Source: SCBR16-9 sp964537975 (GTDB taxonomy: Bacteria > Hydrogenedentota > Hydrogenedentia > Hydrogenedentales > SCBR16-9). Taken from it: 64,000 nucleotides of DNA. The stretch lies in the NCBI GenBank assembly GCA_964537975.1, contig CAZIDP010000020.1:1-64000 (forward strand). The letters are read 5' to 3'. Each line of letters begins with the position of its first letter. The stretch's first letter is position 1. The notes below the pieces were generated by a model. That model was not told the DNA's origin and made no database searches. It saw only the letters and a list, made by a program, of their open reading frames with translations. Positions 1-8,523 of this stretch are shown here, piece after piece. The position numbers and the translations under genes are program-made.

Positions 1-252
1 TTTTACATGAGGCAACGTATGGTACTTCGGATAGATTTTTACTTGACGCAACAGGTACTTTTGCATGCTTTTCTTGTAAGAAGTTGATTAATTTATGGCT
101 AAGGACACCTTTTGAATTGATGTAAAAAAAATGGTTACTTGTCTCCGTTCAACTCAATATTTAGAACTTGGGTCATCATGATGAAACTTGCTATAGTCTT
201 CTCTTGAAGCATTCTACTCAATGAAATAACTTAACACTGGGAGCATCCAAAA

Positions 253-2097
253 ATGGACCATAAAATTATTAAGTTGGTGTGTACGGTAACTATAAGTTTG
301 TTATTTTTGTTGCCCATGCTCCTTTCAGGTTGTGATAAAAAAGAAGATATTTCTGATGAGGTTTCTATGATGGAAGACGAGAACGGTCTGATAATCAGTA
401 ATGTCAATCAGGAGTTGGAAGGTGTAGGTATTTCAGAGGTAGCTTCCTCCCTCTCAACTCCAGTGCCTGTGGAGACCGATACTCGGGTCGGTGTTTATAT
501 TTTTCCGGGTTGGTATCGTGATGCGGGAACCAATGACTACGATTATCCAACGCATGATGAAGAAAGCGAGTGGCGCTTAATAGCAGAATTTGCCAATCCT
601 CGTCCTGTACTCGGTTTTTATGATGATTCTATTCCAGAGGTTAATGACTGGCATATCAAGTGGGCATTGGAAGCCGGGATTTCCTGGTTTGCGTTTGACT
701 GGTACTGGAACACGGGTGAAAAGCGGCTTTCCTGGAGTCTTGAAAAAGGCTTTTTACAGGCTGAATATAATGAGATGATGGATTTCTGCATTCATTGGTG
801 CAATCACGGCCTGGACTGGAAGAATCCCCTGGATTTTTCAGAAGCAGCGTTGCTTGAAATGATGGATTACCTGGTTGAAAACTATTTTACCTTACCCAAC
901 TATCTTCTTATCGATAACCGGCCTGTTTTCATGGTCTGGGAATCACGACCGGTGTTTGAAGCAAATGGTGGTGAGGAAGCTTTTCGAGATAATGTATTGC
1001 CCAAGTTGAATCAGCGCTGCCATGATGCAGGATTAGGAGACCTTTTTCTGGTTCACGTTGACAACAGTCCATTGCGCATTGCAGATATTGAAACCGGTGA
1101 TGCGGTTACTGGTTACAGTTATGCGCATCTAACCACAGATACGCCTTTCGGTGTGCCGGGAAGCGCACCATATTCTGAAATGGTCGAAGCACTGCCGACG
1201 CATTGGGACCACATTTTAGACACGACCAAATTGCCATTTATGGTGAGCACCCAGGCAGGTTGGGACAGTACTCCACGCGCCTTGGCATTTGACAGAAGTC
1301 CAGGTACCAGATGGGTTCGTACAGACAACACAGTGGAATTGTTTGAGGAAACCTTACGTGAAGGCAAATCGCGTATCACCACAGATATGCCTTTTTTTCT
1401 AATCGAGGCCTGGAACGAATGGGGAGAAGGTTCATTCATAGAGCCCAGTGTCAGTCATGGTTTTGGACATTTGGAAGCCATAAGACGCGTTTTTGCTCCT
1501 GACGCACCGCAATGGGATTGGGCGGTACCGTCTCAATCACAAATAGATTCATACAGCGTATTGCGTGGTGAAGAGCTGGTTGCAGCAAGAGCGCGTGAGC
1601 TACAGCCAGACCCGGCGCCGCCAGTAATTGAGCAATTGGTCAACATAACGCGCAATCCGGAAACATTACCCGAGGTACCTGTCGCTGCGTACAGTTTCAA
1701 CGATGCTTCATTTTTGGAAAAGCTGACATTCAGTGGTGGTGTACAGATCGAAAGCAGCGATGGCGCTGTAGCACGCTTTAAAATTACAGGCAATGATCCA
1801 CACATGGTGCTGCGGGAAGACTGGGGGGCACCTGTACATGAGCGCATCGTTGCATTGCGTGTTCGCTATGACGGGCCAAGTGCGTTACATGCAGAATTTT
1901 TCTGGGCTGCTGATGACGATACGCTTCAATCTGAAAAATCACGGCGTTATCAATGGATGTCTGACGGTGAATTTCATATCTATGTCTTCACCTTTGATGA
2001 AGGGGAAGAGACTGTGGGCCGGTTGACTACACTTCGGCTTGACCTGCCGGATGAGGTCGGAGGTATAGCAGAATTGGAGTGGTTACGCGTTTACTGA
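253..2097 (+). CDS. GH99-like (WbsX-type) secreted lipoprotein
   Basis: Probable exported carbohydrate-active enzyme. The first 27 residues are a lipoprotein signal ending in the lipobox LLSGC (Cys27), so the mature protein should be lipid-anchored in the envelope. Residues about 75-410 look like the GH99-like/WbsX TIM-barrel family: an opening VGVYIFPGWY strand, then SWFAFDWYWN, and near the end the family hallmark EAWNEWGEGSFIEPS. Characterised GH99 enzymes act on alpha-mannosides, but this branch is often only labelled 'glycosyltransferase WbsX', and the substrate is unknown. The last 130 residues or so form a separate beta-rich segment that may bind carbohydrate. The start is preceded by GGGAG about 10 bases upstream. 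A second member of the family lies at 31970-33103. Family assignment is fairly sure; enzyme activity is inferred. Confidence 0.8.
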   Translation: MDHKIIKLVCTVTISLLFLLPMLLSGCDKKEDISDEVSMMEDENGLIISNVNQELEGVGISEVASSLSTPVPVETDTRVGVYIFPGWYRDAGTNDYDYPTHDEESEWRLIAEFANPRPVLGFYDDSIPEVNDWHIKWALEAGISWFAFDWYWNTGEKRLSWSLEKGFLQAEYNEMMDFCIHWCNHGLDWKNPLDFSEAALLEMMDYLVENYFTLPNYLLIDNRPVFMVWESRPVFEANGGEEAFRDNVLPKLNQRCHDAGLGDLFLVHVDNSPLRIADIETGDAVTGYSYAHLTTDTPFGVPGSAPYSEMVEALPTHWDHILDTTKLPFMVSTQAGWDSTPRALAFDRSPGTRWVRTDNTVELFEETLREGKSRITTDMPFFLIEAWNEWGEGSFIEPSVSHGFGHLEAIRRVFAPDAPQWDWAVPSQSQIDSYSVLRGEELVAARARELQPDPAPPVIEQLVNITRNPETLPEVPVAAYSFNDASFLEKLTFSGGVQIESSDGAVARFKITGNDPHMVLREDWGAPVHERIVALRVRYDGPSALHAEFFWAADDDTLQSEKSRRYQWMSDGEFHIYVFTFDEGEETVGRLTTLRLDLPDEVGGIAELEWLRVY

Positions 2098-2353
2098 TAC
2101 AGTTTGAAGCGTACCGTATTGAATTATAACGGTTGCGGCATGTGCAAATAGTCTACCTGGACACAGGGTGGTCCTTGTGTTCTAATCTCTATTGGAGTTC
2201 ACCTGTTTTATAATACATCCTCGACGAATAAATGGTACACAAGGGTAATTCTCGAATAAATTTTCCAGACAATCAGAATTGATTATTCAATATGATCGGT
2301 ATCGGTAGAACTTTTGAAAGTTGTACACGCATATAATCGCGAACTATCTTCCT

Positions 2354-4126
2354 TCACTCGAATTTCATATAGGTCATCGTGAATATTGCTTCGGTTACAG
2401 GCGCTTCAGAAAAATCGACCGTAAGGCGTTTGAGGACTTCCCGCTTGTGATTGTCCCGACTGGCTTCTTCAAGGTGTTCAACGGCAAAGATGACCTCGGG
2501 AGATGAAATGAGCAAAGTGCCGTTCTTACCCTCGATTCTGGCTGTATTGCCGTCGGCTTCGATTTGTTGCCAGGTCACGAAGGCCGTTTGTACAGGTAAA
2601 CCTTCGCCTTCAAACTCAAATGTATCCGACAAGGTGATGGTTTTGTCGTCAACAACAGCAATGATTCGCTCAAGTTTTGTCAATTCGGGCACGGCATAGG
2701 CTTGTTCGAAACGGATGATGAATGCCCCTTCTTCGTTACGGGAGAGGGTGCCTTTGTATTGACTGCCCGGTGGCTGGAGTTGCCCGTTGATCACTGGAAC
2801 ACTGTGACCATAGGAATTGGCAAAGATGTTTTTGTAACGATTGGGCCCGAAGTAGTCACGTGAATATCGCCCAGCACCAGGATCGCAGAGAAAGGTATCA
2901 CCGTTTATCCGCACAATGAAACTGCCAATGTCGTTGTTGTTGTGTTGCTCGGCGTTGTGGCCTGCTTTCACAGCAATGGTAATCAGGTGGTCATCATTCT
3001 GATGCACAAGTTTTCCAATTCCGGCATCGGGGAAAAAGGCATCGCTTAGTTGCAGTTCAGTTATATCCCCATCATAGGACCAGAGTATGTTTCGCAATGT
3101 AGTGACAAAGCGCCAAGACTCTACACTGCCTGCAAGTTGCGGTAGAAAGTTGGCATTCGTACGTTCAGCAAGGCGATTAACAATGAAAGGTTCCAGTTGC
3201 GCGTTCTCCCGACTGTCGGCAAAGTTTGCAAATACTTCATGATCCAGCGCCATTACTTCCGGGAAGCGTGCGATGTGGGGAATCTTCTCATGGGCAAGCA
3301 AATCGATGGCACCATCCGTTCGGCTGCGTAACATCTCGGCCAGTACGACATAATGAATCAGGCCGTAATTCCAATATCCGATACCTTCCAGGCTGGCGCC
3401 TTCCGGGGTGAATGCGTTGTCGATATAACGATAGAGTTGTTCCAACACCAGTGCCAGTGCTTGAGCCTTACGGTCGATATCATTTTCCAGCAATAGAAAT
3501 GTCTGTCCGATAGCTCCCGCGCAAACGCCGGTCCAGTTGCTGCTGCCATTGCCCCAGCCATATCCATCGGGGTTGGCAAGATAGGGTGTGAATATCCTAC
3601 CCTCTACCTCACTTCGAATTCGGTTACGGATTTCTTCCGGCAGCCGATCACCCAAAACCAAATCGACATGTGCCAGCTCGGCGGCAGTTTCTGATGCAAA
3701 AAGGTCGAGTTTTCCATGTCGCACTTCATGGGCAGGTAATGACCAGGTCGTTTCTTCACAAATATTCCAGACAAGATCATTTACACGGTCAAGCGCCGCG
3801 TCATCGCCCCCTAACCAAACCGCTAGTGTTGCTCGGTTTAGTTCGGCGCGTTTCGCGAAATATGGTTCCTGATAGGGTTCGCGTGCGCCAGTAAGTTGAA
3901 AAATTCGGTAGTCAGTATAAGACGTCGTGGGAATGTCTGAAAGTCGGTTTCTGTACCAGGCCCTCAACGTTTCCCACTCCGAGGAATTTCTGAGCACTTC
4001 CAGGTCAGTGTGCCCCAATTCAGGTAGATACGGCCCGGAGGTTGATTCAAGAATTACTTTAATATCTTCTTCGGTGTGGGAATTCAAGACCCCAAAACCG
4101 ATAATCAGCGCTGTAGTGAACAACAT
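2354..4126 (-). CDS. heparinase II/III-family protein
   Basis: Probable secreted polysaccharide lyase of 590 residues. The N-terminal two thirds is alpha-helical with many Trp/Tyr residues, as in the alpha/alpha toroid of heparinase II/III and alginate lyases. The C-terminal part contains HNNNDIGSFIVRINGDTFL followed by DPGAGRYSRDYFG, the typical start of the heparinase II/III beta-sandwich domain with its His/Asn/Asp pattern. The open frame begins further upstream with GTG at 4156, but the ATG at 4126 has GGGAGG about 10 bases before it and opens a hydrophobic leader (MLFTTALIIGFGVLNS), so I chose 4126. It converges on the GH99-like gene to its left; the 256 bases between them show no clear terminator. 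Substrate (heparin-like, alginate or other uronic polymer) cannot be told. Confidence 0.8.
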   Translation of the reverse strand: MLFTTALIIGFGVLNSHTEEDIKVILESTSGPYLPELGHTDLEVLRNSSEWETLRAWYRNRLSDIPTTSYTDYRIFQLTGAREPYQEPYFAKRAELNRATLAVWLGGDDAALDRVNDLVWNICEETTWSLPAHEVRHGKLDLFASETAAELAHVDLVLGDRLPEEIRNRIRSEVEGRIFTPYLANPDGYGWGNGSSNWTGVCAGAIGQTFLLLENDIDRKAQALALVLEQLYRYIDNAFTPEGASLEGIGYWNYGLIHYVVLAEMLRSRTDGAIDLLAHEKIPHIARFPEVMALDHEVFANFADSRENAQLEPFIVNRLAERTNANFLPQLAGSVESWRFVTTLRNILWSYDGDITELQLSDAFFPDAGIGKLVHQNDDHLITIAVKAGHNAEQHNNNDIGSFIVRINGDTFLCDPGAGRYSRDYFGPNRYKNIFANSYGHSVPVINGQLQPPGSQYKGTLSRNEEGAFIIRFEQAYAVPELTKLERIIAVVDDKTITLSDTFEFEGEGLPVQTAFVTWQQIEADGNTARIEGKNGTLLISSPEVIFAVEHLEEASRDNHKREVLKRLTVDFSEAPVTEAIFTMTYMKFE

Positions 4127-4301
4127 GATGAAATGCCCTCCCAGATAATATCTCACAGTAATCGGAATGCAAAAGGTTTATGCAAACCATCATAAGGGAA
4201 AGGGTTTCAAAATTCCAATCTGAATTGAAATTGCACAGGGCAGACACATACATCTGTGTTGAAATGTGAGCTGTAAGAGAAAGGGAAGAGATGGGAAGGA
4301 A

Positions 4302-4922
4302 TCAGGCCAACATGTTCAAACGGTTGCCGGGAAGGGTGAACGCTGCTTGCGATGCTGGCGTATCTGTTGAATTTTCGGGTTCAGCAGTAGGGGTTGGCGG
4401 TAGTGAACTTGGTACCGGTATTGTAGTATCGGTCGTGGGCGTAATAGAAACAGCAGCTGTGTTGTTATAATTATTTACATTGGGTGCCGGTTCCGGACGA
4501 AAGGCTTCAGGTGCAGGCACTGGTGACGACACCTCACGGGGAGTTTGTCCCTCAGTATTGGTGAGTTCAATTATTGCGGCAGTTTGTTCTCGTACTGCTT
4601 CTTCAGTTGCTTGCTGTTCTGCACGGCGTTCCAATGATGCTTCACGCAGTTCTTCTGGCGAAGGCACTACGCGTCTGGAAAGCTCTAAGTTTATGTCAAT
4701 AGCCTGTAAGGCAGCACCGGATACATTTACACTGTTGTTGCCAAACCCCACATCCAGTTTGTCAATTCGATTGGTGTTGTTTTGGGTGTTTTCCTGGGAA
4801 GGGACTCCCCTTTCACTGCTCGCACGTCTCGGTGCTTCAGTTTGTGGTGACACACCTCGCATAGCAGGTGAAGCATTACGCAATTGCGCTTGCATGTTAT
4901 GGTTAATCGCCTGGATTTCCAT
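4302..4922 (-). CDS. hypothetical Pro/Thr/Gln-rich protein
   Basis: I do not recognise this 206-residue protein. It has no signal peptide or membrane segment. The N-terminus (MEIQAINHNMQAQ) and the whole chain are rich in Gln, Asn, Ser, Thr and Pro. Residues about 75-115 are charged and likely helical (SPEELREASLERRAEQQATEEA), and the last 80 residues are a Pro/Thr-rich, probably disordered tail. The composition recalls small flagellar or cell-surface accessory proteins, but no domain is identified. The upstream Shine-Dalgarno is weak (GGAA). It lies alone between heparinase and tRNA-Ser. An antisense frame at 4480-4941 is a shadow; this strand was preferred because the protein has an orderly modular composition and starts and stops within natural intergenic gaps. 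Confidence 0.55.
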   Translation of the reverse strand: MEIQAINHNMQAQLRNASPAMRGVSPQTEAPRRASSERGVPSQENTQNNTNRIDKLDVGFGNNSVNVSGAALQAIDINLELSRRVVPSPEELREASLERRAEQQATEEAVREQTAAIIELTNTEGQTPREVSSPVPAPEAFRPEPAPNVNNYNNTAAVSITPTTDTTIPVPSSLPPTPTAEPENSTDTPASQAAFTLPGNRLNMLA

Positions 4923-5078
4923 ATCATTCCAACTTCGTTAAAAAATTCTATCAATAATTAATACTATTCTTTTTCGCTACCTACATTATCCCATGTTCTC
5001 TCATGGTTGTCAAGCAAGAAAAACATTTTTCAGGATAAATTATGTGCAAAACAAGAAAGAGGTGGGTGGTCAAGAGGG

Positions 5079-5170
<92 letters not shown>

Positions 5171-5324
5171 GGTGAGCTGGAAATCATAGCAAATTGCGGG
5201 TACTACTTCCAACCCTATTATTGGGTCCAGGGGGTCATAGCATTCTCAACAATATAATTTTGTTGATTCACGGAATCATTACTATTAAAGAATAGAATCG
5301 AATGGTTTCATATCGAGTAATATG

Positions 5325-5362
5325 AAAAATTCCCGCCAGCTATTTATATAAACTGACGGGAT
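5325..5362 (-). terminator. rho-independent terminator of the Ig-domain gene
   Basis: Inverted repeat CCCGCCAG (5332-5339) and CTGACGGG (5353-5360), an 8-bp stem with one wobble pair and a 13-base AT loop. Read on the minus strand it is followed by AATTTTT. It lies 50 bases beyond the stop of the gene ending at 5413, in the right orientation. Confidence 0.7.
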
Positions 5363-5412
5363 TACTCAAAATAATTCGCCACAAATTGTTACATTCGAAA
5401 ATACCGTGAATC

Positions 5413-6354
5413 CTATGCGGTTTGACGACGTAACAAAACAAATCCGGACATGGAAGCTGCGACTACCAATAATATCAAGCCGGGATATCCGGAAATTGGC
5501 AAAGCTTCGACTACCAGTAGCGTATGCGTTACAGTCACCGTGTCATAATCGTCTGTGACTGCAACCGCATATTGACCACTGTCCGCTTCAGTAAGCGAAA
5601 TCAATTCCAGGAAACTGTTGGTTTCACCTGGCAACTGCACACCGTCTTTCCACCATTGAAAGCTGATATCGCCAACAGCAGCAGTGACATCGGTCCATAA
5701 AGTCGCATCGTTGCCTTGAACAATCAAACTGGGACCGGCGATATTCACGATTACAGGACATGGCTCCGGCGCGAAATCAGGATCGTCAGTCAATGCTATC
5801 CATTCAATCTTGACCACCATATCTTTAAAATCGGGCCAGGCTCCTCCTTCTGCATGTGGCTGGCCGTCCGGGATGTCGAGGCGCAATGTGTTCATGGTCC
5901 ATATTTCTTCATCCGGAAAAGTAGTCAGGTAATTCACACGGAGAATATGCTCGCCATTGCCTATACCTGAGAACACTGGACGAATGTGGCCTGTATTCGC
6001 TCTGAATGTATAAACACCAATGTTGAATGCCCGAGGAGCATTTTCTACGATCAGCTTCATGGCAAATTCAGGATTTGCTTCCAGGTTAAACGAATGACCT
6101 CCTGAAGCGATATATGGATCATATGATCCTGGCATTTCAGCGGACTGGGTTACCACCATGTAGGTACCTCCATCCCAGGCTACCGGACTCTGGTTGGCCA
6201 TGGCCCAACCTTGAAGGCCATCACAGAAATCCCACACCAGAGGTGTGGATTCTTGTGTATTACCGGGAAGCGCAATCCCAAGCAACAACAATGCAGTCAG
6301 TACAAAAAGGCTAGACTTCTTCATAGCATTTTGCACCCATAAAAAACTTACCAT
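5413..6354 (-). CDS. exported Ig-like domain protein with C-terminal membrane anchor
   Basis: Surface or exported protein of 313 residues with no recognised enzyme motif. A hydrophobic leader (MKKSSLFVLTALLLLGIALP) starts at residue 11. Residues about 35-190 form a beta-rich region of the kind seen in carbohydrate-binding jelly rolls, and residues 200-275 look like an immunoglobulin-like domain (FQWWKDGVQLPG and DSGQYAVAVTD, the strand C and strand F hallmarks). The C-terminus is a single hydrophobic helix followed by LLRRQTA, the layout of an exosortase/CTERM-like sorting tail, although no standard motif matches. The start at 6354 was chosen because GGAGAG lies 6-8 bases upstream, unlike the in-frame ATGs at 6381 and 6324. 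A terminator follows at 5325-5362. Confidence 0.65.
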   Translation of the reverse strand: MVSFLWVQNAMKKSSLFVLTALLLLGIALPGNTQESTPLVWDFCDGLQGWAMANQSPVAWDGGTYMVVTQSAEMPGSYDPYIASGGHSFNLEANPEFAMKLIVENAPRAFNIGVYTFRANTGHIRPVFSGIGNGEHILRVNYLTTFPDEEIWTMNTLRLDIPDGQPHAEGGAWPDFKDMVVKIEWIALTDDPDFAPEPCPVIVNIAGPSLIVQGNDATLWTDVTAAVGDISFQWWKDGVQLPGETNSFLELISLTEADSGQYAVAVTDDYDTVTVTHTLLVVEALPISGYPGLILLVVAASMSGFVLLRRQTA

Positions 6355-7008
6355 TTTGCTCTCCTTTCGATTTGATTCCATTATACCAATGTTTACGATA
6401 ATATAATATTACTTAAATAGTAATATATATAAACAAAAATAAAAAGTATGTTTTGCGTTTCATATGATATAAAGAATGTTAGCACAAAAAATGAACAAGA
6501 TCAATATATTAATGTTTAAATGGATAACACAAATTAAAAGTTTTATATTAGTTAATACTAAATTTATCAATATTTATATAGTGCAAAATGGAAATTCTGG
6601 AAAAGGATAATGTTGATAGTAAAAAATGCATTTCCTGTTGGTGGAAATCTATAAAATCGTTGGGCATTTTTTTATGAAAGATCAGAAAAAAAATTTTAGA
6701 AGAAATTTTGAAGCATTGAAGACATGGTGCAGTGGCACAAAGATAAAATTTATTGTCCACATCTGCGCTGGTTATATGGGAGGTTGTATAGCGCTATAAG
6801 TGCCTGTTGATTCCAGCTCAAGATAAAACTTAATTTATGGAAAAGCGAATGACGATCGCAAATTCGTGGTGGCATTATAGAAATAACTAGCTCTTACTGT
6901 AACGAAATACATTTTGGAAGTGCGGACAGTTCTACTCAAGACAGGTGAGAAATCCCGCTGGCATCTCGCCAGGAGATGAAACCGATAGGTTGAAAATCAG
7001 GCAAACTC
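6355..7008. other. long AT-rich intergenic region
   Basis: About 650 bases without a convincing gene. The left two thirds is very AT-rich and contains only a low-complexity minus-strand frame (6548-6760) that I reject. From about 6890 the GC content rises and short inverted repeats appear, for example CATCTC-gccag-GAGATG around 6962-6980 and AACC-gata-GGTT just after. This hairpin-rich stretch precedes the sulfatase and could be a structured leader or control region, but it matches no riboswitch class I know. Confidence 0.4.
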
Positions 7009-7037
7009 TTGCGGATACCAGTTCAATCGGGTATGCT
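7009..7037 (+). promoter_or_regulatory. candidate sigma-70-type promoter of the sulfatase
   Basis: TTGCGG (7009-7014), a 17-base spacer and TATGCT (7032-7037), 44 bases before the sulfatase start. The -10 element lies inside a 16-base sequence (7026-7041) repeated exactly at 31844-31859 upstream of another plus-strand carbohydrate gene. The boxes are imperfect, so confidence is limited. Confidence 0.35.
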
Positions 7038-7081
7038 TATGCGGGGATACGGTAAACAACCGTTAGGACATTGTTATATAT

Positions 7082-8491
7082 ATGACACAGGAATCCAGAC
7101 CCAATATCATAACCATAGTTGCGGATGATCTCGGCGTATGGGGACTCAGGTCTTATGGAAATCATGAGATTCGCACGCCCCATCTGGATCAACTCGCCGC
7201 TTCCGGCATACGATTTGAAAATTTCTTTTGTACTTCACCGGTTTGTTCACCAGCCCGGGCATCACTTCTGACAGGGCGTATACCTTCACAGCATGGGGTA
7301 CATGACTGGATTCGCCGGGGCAACCAAAAAGAAGACCGCGTAGAATATCTGGCAGGTCTGACCGGATTCAGTGAATTGCTTGCTGATGCAGGATACCAAT
7401 GTGCATTCAGTGGGAAGTGGCACCTTGGTGACAGTTCAAGACCACAGAAAGGGTATGCCCACTGGTACACCTATCAAACAGGTGGTGGGCCCTATTACAA
7501 TGCGCCCATGTACCGGGATGGAGAAGCGATCCGGGAACCCGGTTATGTGACGGATCGCATCACAGATGAAGCACTGGTATTTCTGGAACACATGGTTTCT
7601 GGAGCGGCACCTTTTCATCTGGCTGTACACTATACCGCTCCGCACAGTCCCTGGGTGAACAACCATCCACCTGAACTGGTGGCAGCCTATGAGGACTGTC
7701 CATTCCATTCTTGTCCACAAGAAACGCCTCATCCCTGGGTGTTAAAAAATACGGTTCCTGAAGGGGTTTATGAAGCACCACAAGAACATCTCAAGGGGTA
7801 CTTTGCATCAGTCACAGCGATGGATGCCAACATAGGCCGTATTATGTCCGCACTGGATCAACATGGAATATTGAACAACTCCTTCATCTTTTTTACCAGT
7901 GACAACGGATACAATTGTGGTCATCATGGTATCTGGGGCAAGGGGAATGGTACCTATCCATTGAATATGTATGATACCAGCGTCAAGGTGCCGACATTGT
8001 TGTCAATGCCTGGCAGAGAGGGTGCGGGTACGGTATGTAAGGCATTGTTGAGCCATTATGATTTAATGCCGACATTGATGGATTTGGTTGGCGTAGCTTT
8101 GCCAGACGCAGAATCCCTACCCGGCAGTTCATTTTTACCGGTTCTTCGCGGAGAGCAACCCGAGGCACGGTCTGAAGTTGTTGTCTTTGATGAATATGGC
8201 CCCGTGCGTATGATTCGGAACCACGAATGGAAATATGTGCATCGATATCCCTATGGGCCGCACGAATTGTACGATCTTACCGAAGACCCGGACGAGCTGA
8301 ATAATCTGGCAAAAGACAATTCATTTAATGAGGTTCGCGAAACATTGAAGGCACAACTGGACACGTGGTTTCTTCGTTATGCGGTTCCAGATCGGGATGG
8401 TATCCGTGAGCCGGTTTATGGCAAAGGGCAGCTCGGGTTATGTGGTACAGCAGCAAAGGGTAAAAATGTTTTTGCTGACGACATCCGCTGA
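7082..8491 (+). CDS. sulfatase (type I, formylglycine-dependent)
   Basis: Hydrolyses sulfate esters, probably on sulfated glycans. The 469 residues hold the type I sulfatase signature CSPARAS with Cys55 as the residue converted to formylglycine. The metal-binding aspartates sit in VADDLG (Asp15-Asp16), and the second metal site is TSDNGYNCGHHG near residue 280. Typical length for the family. No signal peptide is visible: the protein begins with the first catalytic strand (RPNIITIVADD), so it may act in the cytoplasm on imported oligosaccharides, or the true start lies elsewhere. No clear Shine-Dalgarno precedes the ATG. It converges on the NagA-type gene with 32 bases between stops, which fits amino-sugar sulfate breakdown. 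Substrate specificity cannot be assigned. Confidence 0.9.
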   Translation: MTQESRPNIITIVADDLGVWGLRSYGNHEIRTPHLDQLAASGIRFENFFCTSPVCSPARASLLTGRIPSQHGVHDWIRRGNQKEDRVEYLAGLTGFSELLADAGYQCAFSGKWHLGDSSRPQKGYAHWYTYQTGGGPYYNAPMYRDGEAIREPGYVTDRITDEALVFLEHMVSGAAPFHLAVHYTAPHSPWVNNHPPELVAAYEDCPFHSCPQETPHPWVLKNTVPEGVYEAPQEHLKGYFASVTAMDANIGRIMSALDQHGILNNSFIFFTSDNGYNCGHHGIWGKGNGTYPLNMYDTSVKVPTLLSMPGREGAGTVCKALLSHYDLMPTLMDLVGVALPDAESLPGSSFLPVLRGEQPEARSEVVVFDEYGPVRMIRNHEWKYVHRYPYGPHELYDLTEDPDELNNLAKDNSFNEVRETLKAQLDTWFLRYAVPDRDGIREPVYGKGQLGLCGTAAKGKNVFADDIR

Positions 8492-8523
8492 AACCTTGAA
8501 TTATATTTGAGATTATATTCGGT

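Noticed and set aside
1..125. Open frame touching the left edge (ends TAA at 123)
   Set aside because: It has only about 40 codons visible, no recognised protein family and a low-complexity reading; it could be the end of a gene outside the window but cannot be supported.
253..2097. Naming the GH99-like proteins as lipopolysaccharide glycosyltransferases
   Set aside because: The WbsX name is an automatic label for this family. The barrel and WNEWGEG motif point to hydrolase-like function; no glycosyltransferase neighbour is present.
4480..4941. Plus-strand frame of 153 codons opposite the Pro/Thr-rich gene
   Set aside because: It is the antisense of a better candidate; its Ser/Arg-rich translation looks like a shadow of the Glu/Gln/Asn-rich coding strand.
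6548..6760. Minus-strand frame of 70 codons in the AT-rich gap
   Set aside because: Low-complexity Phe/Ile/Lys-rich translation expected from AT-rich DNA; no Shine-Dalgarno or recognisable domain.
6962..7050. Riboswitch or SRP RNA in the sulfatase leader
   Set aside because: None of the conserved cores I know (TPP, cobalamin, SAM, c-di-GMP, SRP tetraloop region) is present.
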